Positions 33,409 through 45,217 of a stretch of 64,000 nucleotides of DNA are shown piece by piece. Each line of letters begins with the position of its first letter. The stretch's first letter is position 1. The stretch spans positions 73,453,718-73,517,717 of the forward strand of contig OY740765.1 of assembly GCA_963513935.1 (NCBI GenBank), read 5' to 3'. A program made the position numbers and the translations under genes. Source of the DNA: Aphrophora alni. Lineage: Eukaryota; Arthropoda; Insecta; Hemiptera; Aphrophoridae. The notes under the pieces are model-generated. The model saw only the letters and a list, made by a program, of their open reading frames with translations, did not search any database and had not been told where the DNA came from.

Positions 33409-33559
33409 TTAAAAAACCAATTTTAATTTTTAGATGACATTAAATGAAAGCTGTTGGTGATGTGATTAAAAATATACTATATTTTGGGCATTTTATATAT
33501 AGGCCTATGTATATTTATAGGACCACTGTAGCCAAAAATGTAAATACAGATAATTTTTT

Positions 33560-35205
33560 AAAAAATGTACATAGAGTTGGAACAGTTACATTTTATCAAA
33601 GAACACAGATGGGTGCACGACTCTTGCATTGTTCTGTACCTTAAACCTATAAATGTTCAAAATGACCTGTTTAATACAGAGCGACAAATTAACTGTATTA
33701 TAGCTAGAGAGATCATATTAAATGCATTTTGGATTTGCGGTCTCAGTCCTGCAGTGTCCTTAGACACCATACATTGTGTCTTTTAAAATGCCCCAAAAGT
33801 AGTAGTCCATAGGTGTTAAGGCTGGAGATCAAGCCAGCACTTCCTCTTTGTCTTATACATCGTTCAGGATAGGTGGTGTCAAGTAGAGTGGATCCCCATT
33901 TTGTTGATACAGTAGAGTCCCGCAAACTCAGCGTAATGTGAACCGGAAGTGTGCCGAGTTTGTGAAATGCCGGGTTATCGGGAATAAGGGCAAAAAATTA
34001 ATTGTAATTGAAACACCCAAAGCGGCGGCGATTTCAAACGACTTTGTCGATAGCGGTATCCCATTGTCGGCAGCATAAAAACACCGCGGCATTGGCACCC
34101 GTCGGTATAGCAGACATACACCTACAAAAACGTTTGATGGACCGCTTATTTTCCACGAATCATTTTAGTATACATTATGGAAAATATAACATTTCTTTTC
34201 AGTTTTCTTTGACTGGTTATGATCTACGCACAGTATATACAGTAAATAACAATGAGCTAGTTACGAAAACGGAAGCTTGTGTTGGTTTCGTTTGAGACGC
34301 GGTTAAATGTGTTAAAAAGACTTGAGAGAAGGGAATCTGTAAAAAAGCTTTGTGACGAGTTTAACGTGGGAAAAGTACCATCAACGATTCGAGCGATCGA
34401 AGTTAATGCCCGCTTTGGGATCTGCCGAAATTTTACGAACATCCCTGTTTTTAGCAATTTTTTTTTTCCCCGTCGGGGTCGCCAAGTAATCCGGACTGCC
34501 GGGTTATCGAGTGCCGAGTTTGCGAGACTCTACTGTAGTAAATTTCTTCATCAATGTAAAAGTTATCTGAAACAGGAACTTACTGTTTTGTAAGTAAGAG
34601 ATGCCATTGACGGTCTCTTCAAAGAAAAATGGCCCAACAATACCTCATGAAGATAGACCACACCATATTGTTAGCCCTGCTAATTTATTAGGTTCCGTTC
34701 AATTATGTGTGGATTTGCGTTAGCCCAGTAAACACAGTTATGCCTATTAATTATTTCATTAAGTTTAAAGATGGCTTCATCCGACCAAACAATTAAATCT
34801 TCAATTCCTTTGTTTGTTTCATACTTGTCCTGGGATTATCTTCATTTAATGCATGTAGAAGTCTTGGGATGTATGGTCTCCACTTATGAGTTTGTAAAAT
34901 TCTATGAACACTGTCTTTTTTAGTATCAGTTTCACAAAAACATTGCCTGGGAGATTTCTTTTAGGATCGTGTTAAGGTCTGTATCACTAAAGCAGCATTT
35001 TCATTACTCATTGAGGTTTTTCTTTGTCCAGACTATCCATTGTTTACATTTCTCACTGTTCCATCGGCTTCAAACTTGTCATGAATTCTTGTAATTGTTT
35101 TTCTCGTTGGTGATAGTGTTCCAAATTCCGTTTCCCAAGTCTTTGAACATCTTTACATTCTCAGTCTTCCAATAACACTAAAAAAACAACTTAACTTCAG
35201 CCATG
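33560..35205 (-). pseudogene. mariner/Tc1-type transposase relic, split by an insertion
   Basis: Minus-strand fragments in order are MAEVKLFF near 35204, FGTLSPTRKTITRIHDKFEA (helix-turn-helix), and SVHRILQTHKWRPYIPRLLH. Then [20 protein letters not shown] with [13 protein letters not shown] gives the first catalytic Asp in SDEA; VGPFFF-like sequence and ETVNGISYL follow. The insertion at 33910-34535 comes next. After it, RSPALTPMDYYFWGILKDT keeps the SPxLTPMD block that holds the third Asp, and the C-terminal helix follows. At least six stops or frameshifts. The second Asp region falls at the insertion and was not found. Confidence 0.75.
33910..34535. mobile_element. pogo/Tigger-like internal-deletion derivative 2
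   Basis: The ends are CAGTAGAGTCCCGCAAACTC and (complement) CAGTAGAGTCTCGCAAACTC, flanked by TA (33908-33909, 34536-34537). The interior matches derivative 1: GGCG...TCAAACGACTTTGTC, GATAGCGGTATCCCATTGTC, and the + strand CENP-B-like start (LRKRKLVLVSFETRLNV, RRESVKKLCDEFNVGK). A TAG follows MS at the start. The terminal repeats differ from those of derivative 1 beyond the first 8 bases. No catalytic domain. Confidence 0.85.
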
Positions 35206-35365
35206 TTTATTATAGAATCAATGACAACAAAAAGTCAATGTAAAACAGATGTTTTCCACAATCAACTGATTTACAAAATGTTGGTGGTATGATTGAAAAT
35301 ATACTCTATTTTGTAGAGTTTTATATATATACTTATAGGACCATTGCAGCCAAAAATATAAAAAC

Positions 35366-35494
35366 AAAATTTTGCCTCCATCCACATCTCTCGCAAGATA
35401 ATCTAAAAGTCTCCCAAATTATTTTAGAATTTTCCCTCTTTAATAAGTTATGTATAAAAGTACGATTTTAAATTTAAAAGTAGCAATTGCGGAT

Positions 35495-35543
<49 letters not shown>

Positions 35544-35872
35544 TGGTCTGCCTATTAATATAAGTAAAAGTTTTATACATTCAAGTAAACAAGAGAAGTC
35601 TTTTCCAACATATGTAGTTGAATGGAAATAAATCTGAAGGTAGGGCATGTATATTACTGTCAAAAATGTAATGTATTTTTAATCATACTATCAAAATTTT
35701 ATTTGTACATTTTTGGCGCTGGTAGCAATAAATATGAAAAACAACTACCCAAAATATAGTATATTCGTAACAATTATTTTCTTATTTAAAAAATTAATTT
35801 TTACAATTATGCATATACATTAAATAATTAATAAATAACTAAATTCATTTCTGCATGTTATTGTAACTACAG
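35366..35872 (+). other. Nipped-B intron with a (TA)n run
   Basis: The TA repeat is at about 35500-35534; otherwise AT-rich sequence up to the acceptor AACTACAG ending at 35872. Confidence 0.7.
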
Positions 35873-36063
35873 GGTCAAAGCTCTCTAAACAAGAAAATCT
35901 TAAAGAAATGGGAGATGTTTCATCAGGAATGGCAAGTACTGTCATTCAGCTGTACTTGAAGGAAATACTTGAGTCTTTTTTAAACCCAAATGTGAGTGTA
36001 AGGCAAGCAGCTCTGCGAGTGATTCAACTTATCCTTGCTCAAGGATTAGTTCATCCTGTTCAG
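35873..36063 (+). CDS. Nipped-B: Nipped-B, internal exon d
   Basis: Acceptor ACTACAG|GG and donor CAG|GTAAGG. With the base carried from exon c the first codon is Trp, then SKLSKQENLKEMGDVSSGMA, IQLYLKEILESFLNP and ILAQGLVHPVQ, in phase 0. KQExLKEMGDVSSGM and QGLxHPVQ are among the best-conserved stretches of metazoan NIPBL, within the C-terminal HEAT array that contacts cohesin and DNA. This exon is the strongest single evidence for the gene's identity. Confidence 0.96.
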
Positions 36064-39000
36064 GTAAGGATGTAATTAAACGAGATTTAGTGTTATATGT
36101 TAAGAAGACGACAAAGTTATAGTTGTTGCAATGTTATATTAAAACCTGTACTAACCCTACCACAATAATTTGTATCATGCTACAAGTGTCATTCTATCCT
36201 CCTCCCCCCCCACACTCAAATCTCACAAGTTCATAATCTGCCCTACCCAGTTTTTTATATGTATTTGTCTAAGGACTTACCCTTAATATATTAGTATGGG
36301 AATTTTCTGTTTTTGTTTAGCTTACTGAAACTTCTACAACACTATACGTTTTACACTTATGATCTACCAACACAAAGCTTTACCCTACAAAACTGAAGTC
36401 TGCCCGTGTTATATTTTTTAATAATAGACTATGACCGGGGCTTTGCCCACTTGGAGGTCAGGCTAAGTATATTTCAAACATATAAAGGAATAAGTCATTT
36501 TCCCTTTACTTTTCTAAACCAACGTACAAAGTTGCCCAGGTCCTTTATAATTATAAAACATTTACAATGAACGCAAGTGGTGAACATTTTTATTATTCAT
36601 AGCAATTAACAACAACAGAATGATTATCATACTTTTTTGTGAAAAAGGTGGAAAATGTTCATAAACAATTGGAATCCCTAAGTAAATCATGTTTAGCTAT
36701 ATTCTCTAGTCATGTTCCACGACAGCATTCTATTAAAACCATTTATAATAATTCTGAAACCTTGAAACAATTTTAAATAATGTTTTAATTATGCACTAAT
36801 TGTGAAATTGATAAATGTATATTGTTCGAACCAATTTTAATCTAACATAAGTTAAAACCTGAGCCAATTAACATAAGAAAGAAATCTGCATGCAAATCGA
36901 ATCAGTGGTTTAAGGCTCTGCAGGAGTGAAATGAAATAACCGAATTGACACCAACACAACGTCAGGGCACGGGAGTTTTGTGAATTACTAGCAACTTTGC
37001 ACAGCAGCCATTCCTACTGTCATTTCCAAGGACGGGAAAACTCTAAGTAAACATTAGGCTAGACTACTAATATACATACGTGTAAATCAACCATCTCTGC
37101 CACTCTTATATACAATAATATTTCTTCACAGGCCAATAACATCTGAACGAAATCTGTGGATCCATGACTGATTATTGATTTTTTGCTAACTCATGAAACT
37201 ATATTTTTGGAGAGATGGCAACCGATACGTTTTGTTTGTTCTCTTAAAGGCTACATATTTGCAAAATTTTTAGAAGAAAATCTTGATCCGATTATAAGAA
37301 AATCGTAATTTTGTGTTTTTCTTATGGCAGCTACCCATAAGTTTGAGTTAGGAACAAAATAAAATAATAATAATAAACATTTTGAGATAATACTAAAATA
37401 TGGCCACATAACAAATTTGATTAAATTCGGTCCACGCGTTTGATCTGTAAAACTTACGACAGACAGACAATATTCTAAAAGCCATCTTTTTGGACTTAAA
37501 GGACCTCAAAAGGGATTCGAAAACAAAACTAGACTTCGATTTTTTGACCCATCGCATAACACTATATATATTACGTACATGTGAAAAAGTAGTAGCTGTA
37601 TAGCAACGAGTTCCTAATAACGACATCAGGGTTCATTTTTGTATTTTTCAAAACTATGAACAGTCATTTTGAGATATAACCTGCGTTTATTGTTAATTTG
37701 TTTATTAGTTTTGTAAATTTTATCAAATAAACTGTTCTCTGCTTATCGTGGGGGTGAGTGTAGCATTTTGTTACCTATTTAGCTAGATGAATCCAAATCA
37801 CTCTACTATGCATAAGTTTTATTTGCCTATTAGCAATTTAATATCAAATTTTGTGGGACTTTCACATGTATTTTGCAAAACAAAAACATATATATTTTTT
37901 TTATTGGATTCTAGGTATAACATACCTACAAAAATAAGATAGTGAAACATTACTATATTTTCACTTAACCGATTTTTAATCAAACTTATTTCTAATATCC
38001 TAATTTCTAATTTACAAACCTCTTATTTAGGATTTATACTGACCCTCAAACATAAGACGGCCAACAATTTCAACATTGTTGTTTTACAGCTCATTTTAAT
38101 TTTATTATTTTGTATATGTTTTGTTACGCTGATTTAAAATGTACCAATAATAATTTATTGCAATTTTTAGCTTCTGTAATCAACCTCAGTAGATAATAAA
38201 CTTCCCAACATTTAATGTTATAGATTTTAAAAAAATCAACACTGTATTATGAATAAATTTACATTTTAGTTATTAAAAATAAAAAATGGCAAATTAGAGA
38301 TATTTATAATATAAGACATACATTTGCATATAGAAAGAACTAAAAACGCATCAAAGAATTTATTCTCATTAAAAAATATATTTAATAATTTACATCAATA
38401 TTTTCTTTTACTTAGAATCTTTAAAACATGCAACTAACTGTTTTGAAAAACGAACTTATCCAACTATTCACTGAACCATGCAAACCTACAGAAAATGGTG
38501 ACACATTACATCTATAGTAGGTAGGATCAGTTGACATTTCATTGTCTCTGATGTAGGAGTTTCACAAGCAATGAATACAAAAGTCCAAACGTGTTCTGTA
38601 TTCATTACCGTATAAGGAAATCGCAGTAGCTAAACAAATGTATATATTATTCGTCACACAATGAAATGGTTTAATAATTGCAATGTCGAATTGGTTGGTA
38701 ATTTTGATTAACATGAGTAATGATGTAAAGAAATACATGAATTACAAATGTTTAGCAAAAATGTTTGCATTAATGGTTATATTTGGCATTATGTAAAATA
38801 CTACAAAATATTTAAGAATTAATGTCTTGTTAGTTTTAGTAATATTATGAAACATTTTAAAAAAACACGCTCATCAATGCTAAAAGCTATATTCCTCCGT
38901 GTCTGAGTAGTTTTCTTTCAAACCACGCGAGAGCAGCCTTGTAAGCATGGGTATATTTTTTCATTTAATCAATTGTATCTGCTCTACTTTTAAAGTTAAA

Positions 39001-39384
39001 CACTTCAGCATTATTTATTGTAATAGTTAATAAAATACTGAGTGTTTTAATTTTTCAAAAATATTATTTATCGACTCACAAAAAAATAGAAAATCGATTT
39101 ACAAATGTCCCGTCCATTTGTTCAACCACTAATGATTATATCCCAATTTAAAAAATTTAAAAAAATAAATTTAAAAAAAAAAGAGAGAGAAACATCCGCA
39201 TTCATGTGATCTTTAAAATGATCTTTTCACGATAATCCTGAGATGAGAATTGACATCAGTAAAACTACTCAAGTGTGGCATTATTCTTATGGGAGATGAA
39301 TCCAATATGGCGGAGATGGAACTAAATTTAATAGAAATATTGTAATGAGAACACATCAAGTCATTTTAAGAGACAGAAAAAGTG

Positions 39385-39418
<34 letters not shown>

Positions 39419-39558
39419 TTTTAAATAATTACTTATAATATGTTTCTGTCAATAAATGGTGGCAACCCTATAAATGGTGACAAAAATTTACAAACCTATG
39501 TTTTATTTTAATTCTAATATCATTGAAGTACTGAGTTTCAATATTTATCTTTTTTTAG
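36064..39558 (+). other. Nipped-B intron, with an unclassified repeat-like patch
   Basis: At about 36425-36560 a GACCGGGGCTTTGCCCAC hairpin opens sequence of the kind found in degenerate insect SINE/RTE tails (AAAGTTGCCCAGGTCCTTTATA). A block at 37430-37620 (GACAGACAGACAATATTC) looks similar in style. A (TA)n run lies at 39387-39414. No coding exon seen. Confidence 0.5.
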
Positions 39559-39867
39559 ATTGTGCCATATTTAATATGCATGAGTACAGATGTTGAGAAA
39601 ATGGTGAGCAACAGTGCAGACAAGCAGTTACAGGAAATAGAGAAAAAATATCCCGGATTTATTCACATGAAAGCCCAAACAGGAATACGCTTATCTTACA
39701 AGTTCCAGAAAATTCTTCAAGCAGGATCAAATATTGTTCGGGGATTTCGCCTTAAAGAAGGAGAGTTACCTGGTGCATTAAATGGGTTTTTATATTCAAT
39801 CTTGAGGACAAAACAACAAAGAAGAGCACTAGTTCTATCCATACTGAAGCAGTTTGATGAACAAGTG
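39559..39867 (+). CDS. Nipped-B: Nipped-B, internal exon e
   Basis: Acceptor TTTTTTAG|AT and donor GTG|GTAAGC bound 309 bp (103 codons, phase 0). It encodes IVPYLICMSTDVEKMVSNSA, DKQLQEIEKKYPGFIHMKA, then QAGSNIVRGFRLKEGELPGA and RAALVLSILKQFDE-like sequence (actual residues RRALVLSILKQFDEQV). The vertebrate counterpart has the same VPYLIxMxTDxE, DQQLxEIDKKYxGFIHMKA and VRGFR blocks. These are HEAT repeats of the cohesin loader. Clean frame, no sign of decay. Confidence 0.96.
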
Positions 39868-41273
39868 GTAAGCCATGTAGAAGTCACATTTTCCATGTTG
39901 TAATGTTTATTTCATGAACTTTGATATAGCACACAGACATGTTTACTTTTTTTGAAGAGGTATTTTTTTATTAGGTATATGGTCTCTGACTGATTGTACT
40001 TGGTCCAAAGTGGCCATGTAAGTAGATGAAGTGAGGTAAATTGTCGATAGTTACCATTATAAAGTAGCACACAACGTGTCGTAATATCTGTCCTTCCTCA
40101 ATTTCAATCACAGAAGTTGCATAAGAAGGAAGATCATAACAGCATTTTTATCTAGGTCTCACAGTCACATTGGTGGATTCACATCCGCTTGGCAGGTCTC
40201 CACAGAAAAAGAATGACCTGCAAGGGAGACATTGCACTTTTCTGAGCAGCCACTGGTCATTGTTTATATAGAATGAATACATTTGGCAATTTAATATGTT
40301 GTCATGATTTTAAGGATGTTCGAAATTGATATATGGTGGTTTCAGCTCAATTAATTTTCTACTGTGTGGGGACATTTAGGTAGGATTGTGTTGCCGAATT
40401 GACAACTAGACAGTGATAGGGCAGTTTGGTAGTGATAAATGAGGTGAATGATTTAAAACAACAGCTCAATCTGCACCTCCATTAAAACATTGAGTTGCAT
40501 ATATGATATAAAAAAAACCCACCAGACTCAGCTGGGATATCGCAAGAGGGACTTATGCTGGGATATAATACGATTCGCCTGAAATTTAACCATTGGGCGT
40601 TCCTGGGACATTTTGAGGTTTCGGGGTTATTAGTTGATACTTTTGAAGATATTGTTAAATATGTAAGATAAGAAAATTAGTGTTCACGATTCGGTGATGG
40701 CGAGTAAAGGTGGCCTGGTTGGCGAAGTGATATCATTGTTGGTTACATTTGGTTAGATGTAAGAAGTAAAATATGAGTAATTAATTAGCCCATTTTGAGC
40801 TGGTAGTGAGCGACGATCGGCCACGGTTTAGATGGCTAAAATTTGTGAATTCAGTCTCGGTTTAGATAATTGGCCACTCGTATCTAACATGTCGTCTGTA
40901 GAGTTTAAAGTAATTACAGGAAAACTGTACTTAACATTCTAACTATTATTAGTAGTTAAATGTTGGTTCTACTAGAAACCCAAATCTAAACTAGAAGTAA
41001 ATACTAGATATTTATTTTAAATATTATACATTTTTTTAAATTCAGGAATACTGGTGAAAGCCTTATGATTGTCAGCTGTAATTTATTTATTGCTCAGTGT
41101 TTAAGGGCCTTTATGTAGATAGACGAAATTATATTCTAAAAATTCAAAATTAATGTACTGTATATAATATTAGTTTTGTGTTTACATTTTAAGAGTCTTT
41201 AAGCTATTCATCATTTTAGGTTTTGCAGTGGAATAATCTACTTTATTTAATGTTATTGAACATTTTGTTCCAG
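39868..41273 (+). other. Nipped-B intron
   Basis: No gene or element identified. The acceptor TTTTGTTCCAG ends at 41273. Confidence 0.7.
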
Positions 41274-41420
41274 AAAACGAGCTTAACCCAAATGCTTTTT
41301 CTAGCAGACAATATGGCTTATTTTCCATATCAAGTACAAGATGAGCCTTTGTTCATAATTCATCATATAGATATTATGATTTCTGTAACTGGTACAAATT
41401 TACTTCAGTCATTTCGGGAG
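41274..41420 (+). CDS. Nipped-B: Nipped-B, internal exon f
   Basis: Acceptor TTCCAG|AA and donor GAG|GTATGT bound 147 bp (49 codons, phase 0). It encodes KTSLTQMLFLADNMAYFPYQ, VQDEPLFIIHHIDIMISVTG and TNLLQSFRE. NIPBL has LYIADNLAxFPYQxQEEPLFIxHHIDIxLSVxGxNLLQSF at this place. After it the vertebrate protein turns to a charged, Ser-rich linker; no exon encoding such a linker was recognised in the remaining 22 kb of the window. Confidence 0.95.
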
Positions 41421-41729
41421 GTATGTGTTATTTTTATATTGCTTCATATGTTGTGTTATGTGCTATTCATTTACTACCCTATTACTAATCTATTTAAATT
41501 TGATTCAAAAATATTTACCATTCTTAGGGATGTGCGAGAGTGATTTTTGTTTTGAGATGAGAGCAAGAAATTTTCAACATAAATTATCAAAGTCAAGAAA
41601 AACCGAGAGTACATATTTAGAGACGAGAGTTGTATTTTTGAGAACAAAACTAAGATCGAGAATTTTCACTTACCGGTTTAGTTCATTTATTTAAAAATAT
41701 ATATATTATACAGAAGTCTTTACTATTAA

Positions 41730-43174
41730 GCCTTTGCGATCGGAAGGCCAGTAGGAGTGGCCACAACGCAGTCAGCAGCCACTCGGAATTCTTTCCGCAT
41801 AAATTGGTTCCGGTGGTCGGTCGGCCAGCTGTACTGGCCATGCTCCACTCCGCGTCAACTCGGTATTCATAATGTCGGCTTCTTCCCACCAGGTCGGAAT
41901 TATTTTTATCACAGACTGCAATTTTTACAAAGGGTATTTATTTATTTTTTTAACAAAAACCAATTCCATTTTAACAATTATTTTCTTAATATACACAGAC
42001 AAACAAGATGCTGAACTAAACAAAATCGTATGTTTCAAGTTAAAAGGGAAAATAATGCCTAATTTACTAATTATACAAATATCACATATATTTCAAAGTT
42101 ACGCAAACACCTTGTCAGTTTTTTATTTTAACACAAACAAACAATTTTTAAAATTTTATTAGTAGGTATACACAAACAAAAAAGATACTGAACTAAACAA
42201 ATTCATATGTTTCAAGTTAAAAAGGAAAATAATGCCTAATTTACTAAATATACAAAATCACATATATTTAAAACTGACGTGAACATATTATAGTTTTTTT
42301 TATTTTAAAACAAACAAACAATTTTTTTATATTTTATTAATATAGATACACAAACAAACAAGATAATGAACTAAACAAAATTATGTTTCAATTTAAAAGG
42401 GAAAATAACACCTAATTTACTAATTATAAAAAAAAATTAAAAAATAAATTAAAAATTGGGTATTACTTGAATATATTTAAATGTTACGCAAACACCTTGT
42501 CAGTTTTTTATTTTAACACAAACAATTTTTTTTATTTTTTAGTAGGTATACACAAACAAAAAAGATACTGAACTAAACAAAATTATGTTTCAATTTAAAA
42601 GGGAAAATAATGCCTAATTTACTAATTATACAAAAATCACATATATTTAAAACTGACAAGAACACCTTACTGTTTTTTTTATTTTAAAACGAACAAACAA
42701 TATTTTATATTTTATTAATATAGATACACAAACAAACAAGATAATGAACTAAACAAAATCATATGTTTCAATTTAAAAGGGAAAATTATGCCTAATTTAC
42801 TAATTATACAAAAATCACAAGTCACTGTGTGTACGTTCTCAATGTTGTAAGTAAAGAGCACGTGTTGATTTTGGCATTCCCGGTGATACTTTTCAACGAT
42901 AAAGCTGCCAGAACTGCTGGTCATTTACTTAAATAGTTTCTCTATAGGTTACAGCACTCTACACACATCACAACATAAAAATATATTGTTAAATTGCAAC
43001 ATATGTTTCTTGGCCAGTGCTGCTGGCCTTCCGAGCGTTCGACGGTTTTTATCTTCTGAGCGGCAGGAACAACTGATGTAAAATTAAATCCGAGTTGTTG
43101 CGCAAATGTCCGCGGCCAGTACAGCTGGCCATCCGACAGATCAGGACAACCTATAAAAACCCGAGCGCAAAGGG
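41730..43174. mobile_element. piggyBac-like non-autonomous element, family C (1445 bp)
   Basis: Terminal repeats GCCTTTGCGATCGGAAGG and (complement of right end) CCCTTTGCGCTCGGGTTT lie between TTAA at 41726-41729 and 43175-43178. Four 17-bp palindromes GGCCA-N7-TGGCC lie near the ends (41746, 41823, 43012, 43114). The centre is a tandem repeat of about 180 bp units. No transposase. It differs in sequence from the A and B families but has the same target site and layout. Confidence 0.8.
41991..42810. repeat. tandem repeat array with ~379-bp higher-order unit
   Basis: Units begin with TACACA(A/G)ACAAACAAGAT or TATACACAAACAAAAAAGAT at about 41991, 42166, 42344, 42545 and 42722, spacing 175-201 bp. 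Two variants alternate: units at 42166 and 42545 share GATACTGAACT, while those at 42344 and 42722 share GATAATGAACT. This gives a dimeric repeat of about 379 bp. Each carries AAAGGGAAAAT and CCTAATTTACTAAT. Confidence 0.8.
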
Positions 43175-43419
43175 TTAACCTAACCTGCCTTGGATAATTA
43201 CTAGGTCTAAGAAAATTCTGTCAAATAGATTTTGTAGTTCAGTAATTACTTGAGTTTGCAAAAGCAATTTTTTTTTATGTACAATATAAATTAAATAATG
43301 TCGAGCAGATATTTAGAATTTTTAAATTTCATTTAAAACAAACATTGTACATTCATAATTAAGCTACTATATTTTAGATTTACCCTTAAAATAACAGAAA
43401 TATTGTACACACCTAAATA

Positions 43420-44753
43420 CCGGGTGTTTCAAAATGAATAGCAGGGTTTTAACGCTTTATAACTTTTATTACATTAAACTTACTGCTATAAATGACACAT
43501 CAAATGAAAAAGCAACTCAAAGAGTTTTACAGAAAAGTCTACAAGTGTTCAATGTGAGCACCATTCGTCACACGGCACACATCAAGACGATATGCGAGTT
43601 CTTCCCAAACTTTGATTAGTGTTTCTTGAGTAATTGTTGTAACAGCTGCTTCAATCCTGTTTCTTAATTTGGGAAGGTCAGTAGTGGAGGCACATACACA
43701 CGATCCTTTATGAACCCCCAAAGGTAGAAATCGCAAGGTGTCAGATCGGGTGACCGTGTAGGCCATGCGAAACAAACTCTGTCATTGGGCCCTTTGCGGC
43801 CAATCCAGCGGTCAGGTACAGTAACGTTCAACCAATCGTGTACTTCGTTGTGCCAGTGAGGCGGCGCACCATCTTGCTGGAAAATGAAGTTCTCTTGTTC
43901 ATCATCTTTCAACTGAGGGAAGAGCCATAACTGTAGAGTATCAAGATATGAAGTACCAGTTACAGTTGCTTCGCCAAAAAAGAAAGGCCCATAAACTTTC
44001 TGCCGGGATATAGCACAAAAAACATTCAATTTAGGGGAGTCACGTTGCACTTGTACAATCGCGTGAGGTTTTTCTGAGCCCCAAAACCGCACATTATGAG
44101 TGTTCACATGTCCACTAAGGTGAAAGGTCAATTCATCACTGAAGACGACACTATCCAAAAAATCATCATTGTCATGTAACAACATTTCGTTAGCGAAGTT
44201 GGCATGTAAACCATGGTCTGCAGGCTTTAGAGCCTGTAACAACTGCAAACGATAAGGACGTAGTTGTAAGCGTCTACGTAAAACTCTCCAAACAGTCATT
44301 ACAGGAATTGCCTTCCGAACGGATTTCTGTGAACTATGCATGAACGACTCTTGCACTCGCTCAACGCTCTCTTCACTAACTCTTGGTCGTCCTGTACTCT
44401 TCCCCTTACAAAGGCAACCGGTATCTTCAAACTGATGATACCATCTACGGATGTTATTATCACCTGGAGGATCACAACCGAACTTAATACGGAACGCACA
44501 TTGTACAGTAACTACAGATTCCGTCTTTGCAAACTGTAAAACACAAAAAGCTTTCTGTTCACTAGTCGCCATCTTTGCCACTAGCGCTTTCTAATGGATG
44601 GCGGCGAAAACATTGCGTGCACATGCGCACTGGTGCCAACAAACAAAACTGTTTGAGTTGCTGTTTCATTTGATGTATCATTTATAGCTGTAATTGTAGT
44701 GTAATAAAAATTATAAGGCGTTAAAACCCCGCTATTCATTTTGAAACACCCGG
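43420..44753 (-). mobile_element. mariner-type DNA transposon with long terminal inverted repeats
   Basis: Inverted ends CCGGGTGTTTCAAAATGAAT match on both sides and extend with a few mismatches for about 110 bp (left 43420-43530, right 44640-44753). The target duplication is TA (43418-43419, 44754-44755). The 1334-bp element contains one transposase gene on the minus strand. It lies directly beside the 3' tail of LINE-4. Confidence 0.92.
43539..44581 (-). pseudogene. mariner-type transposase (DUF4817 N-terminus, DDE catalytic domain), one frameshift
   Basis: The frame from ATG 44581 reads MAKMATSEQKAFCVLQFAKT with a helix-turn-helix (FGCDPPGDNNIRRWYHQFED) of the DUF4817 type and GKSTGRPRVSEESVERV. 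The DDE core follows: VVFSDELTFHLSGHVNTHNV (Asp 1), FIFQQDGAPPHWHNEVHDWL (Asp 2) and RSPDLTPCDFYLWGFIKDRV (Asp 3). By my count 46 residues separate Asp 2 from the Asp of PCD. Near 43680 a frameshift moves the C-terminus (DLPKLRNRIEAAVTTITQET, ending AHIEHL at 43539) into another frame. This is a common insect transposase; all three catalytic residues are intact and the damage is slight. Confidence 0.93.
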
Positions 44754-45217
44754 TATTATAATATAATGATAATAATAATGCTCTTTATTTTATATTGAAA
44801 AGATTACAAAAATCTTATTGACAAGCATTAAGACAATGTTGTTGGAATAAAGATCGTACTGTAACATCCCTAGCTATATCGGTTACCTATAAAAAATTTT
44901 CATAATATTAACAATAAATTACTTAAAAAATAATTATTACAAACTTTTTATTTTTTTATATAGTTATCATAAGTATGACACCCATACATAATTACACACA
45001 CACACACACCAACACACTAAATACTTTTTTCCTTAGTACTTTCTTTTCGTAGCCAATGATAACTAAAACTCAATTAATTATGACAATTAATCAAGTAAAG
45101 ACTACCAATAACAATATAGACACCAAGTATAAATTACCCACAACAACACAAATATTATCAAATGTTTGGGGGAGGGGGGGGAGCAAAGACATGAATTAAT
45201 ATCTACAACATTAGACC

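Larger units (their letters stand above)
33440..35365 (-). mobile_element. mariner-type element relic flanked by ~90-bp direct repeats
   Basis: A broken DDE transposase on the minus strand lies between two direct copies of a ~90-bp sequence at about 33451-33550 and 35282-35360. Shared blocks are AAAATATACT.TATTTTG, TATAGGACCA and GCAGCCAAAAAT/GTAGCCAAAAAT. Direct rather than inverted ends are unusual for this superfamily. A pogo-like derivative has jumped into the transposase at a TA. Confidence 0.65.

Noticed and set aside
37393..37626. 77-codon minus-strand ORF in the exon d-e intron
   Set aside because: Lies in sequence that looks like a degenerate SINE/LINE tail (GACAGACAGACA); no domain recognised.
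41991..42810. CRISPR-like spaced repeats
   Set aside because: Units are ~180 bp, adjacent and AT-rich, and the genome is eukaryotic; this is a satellite-like array in a transposon.
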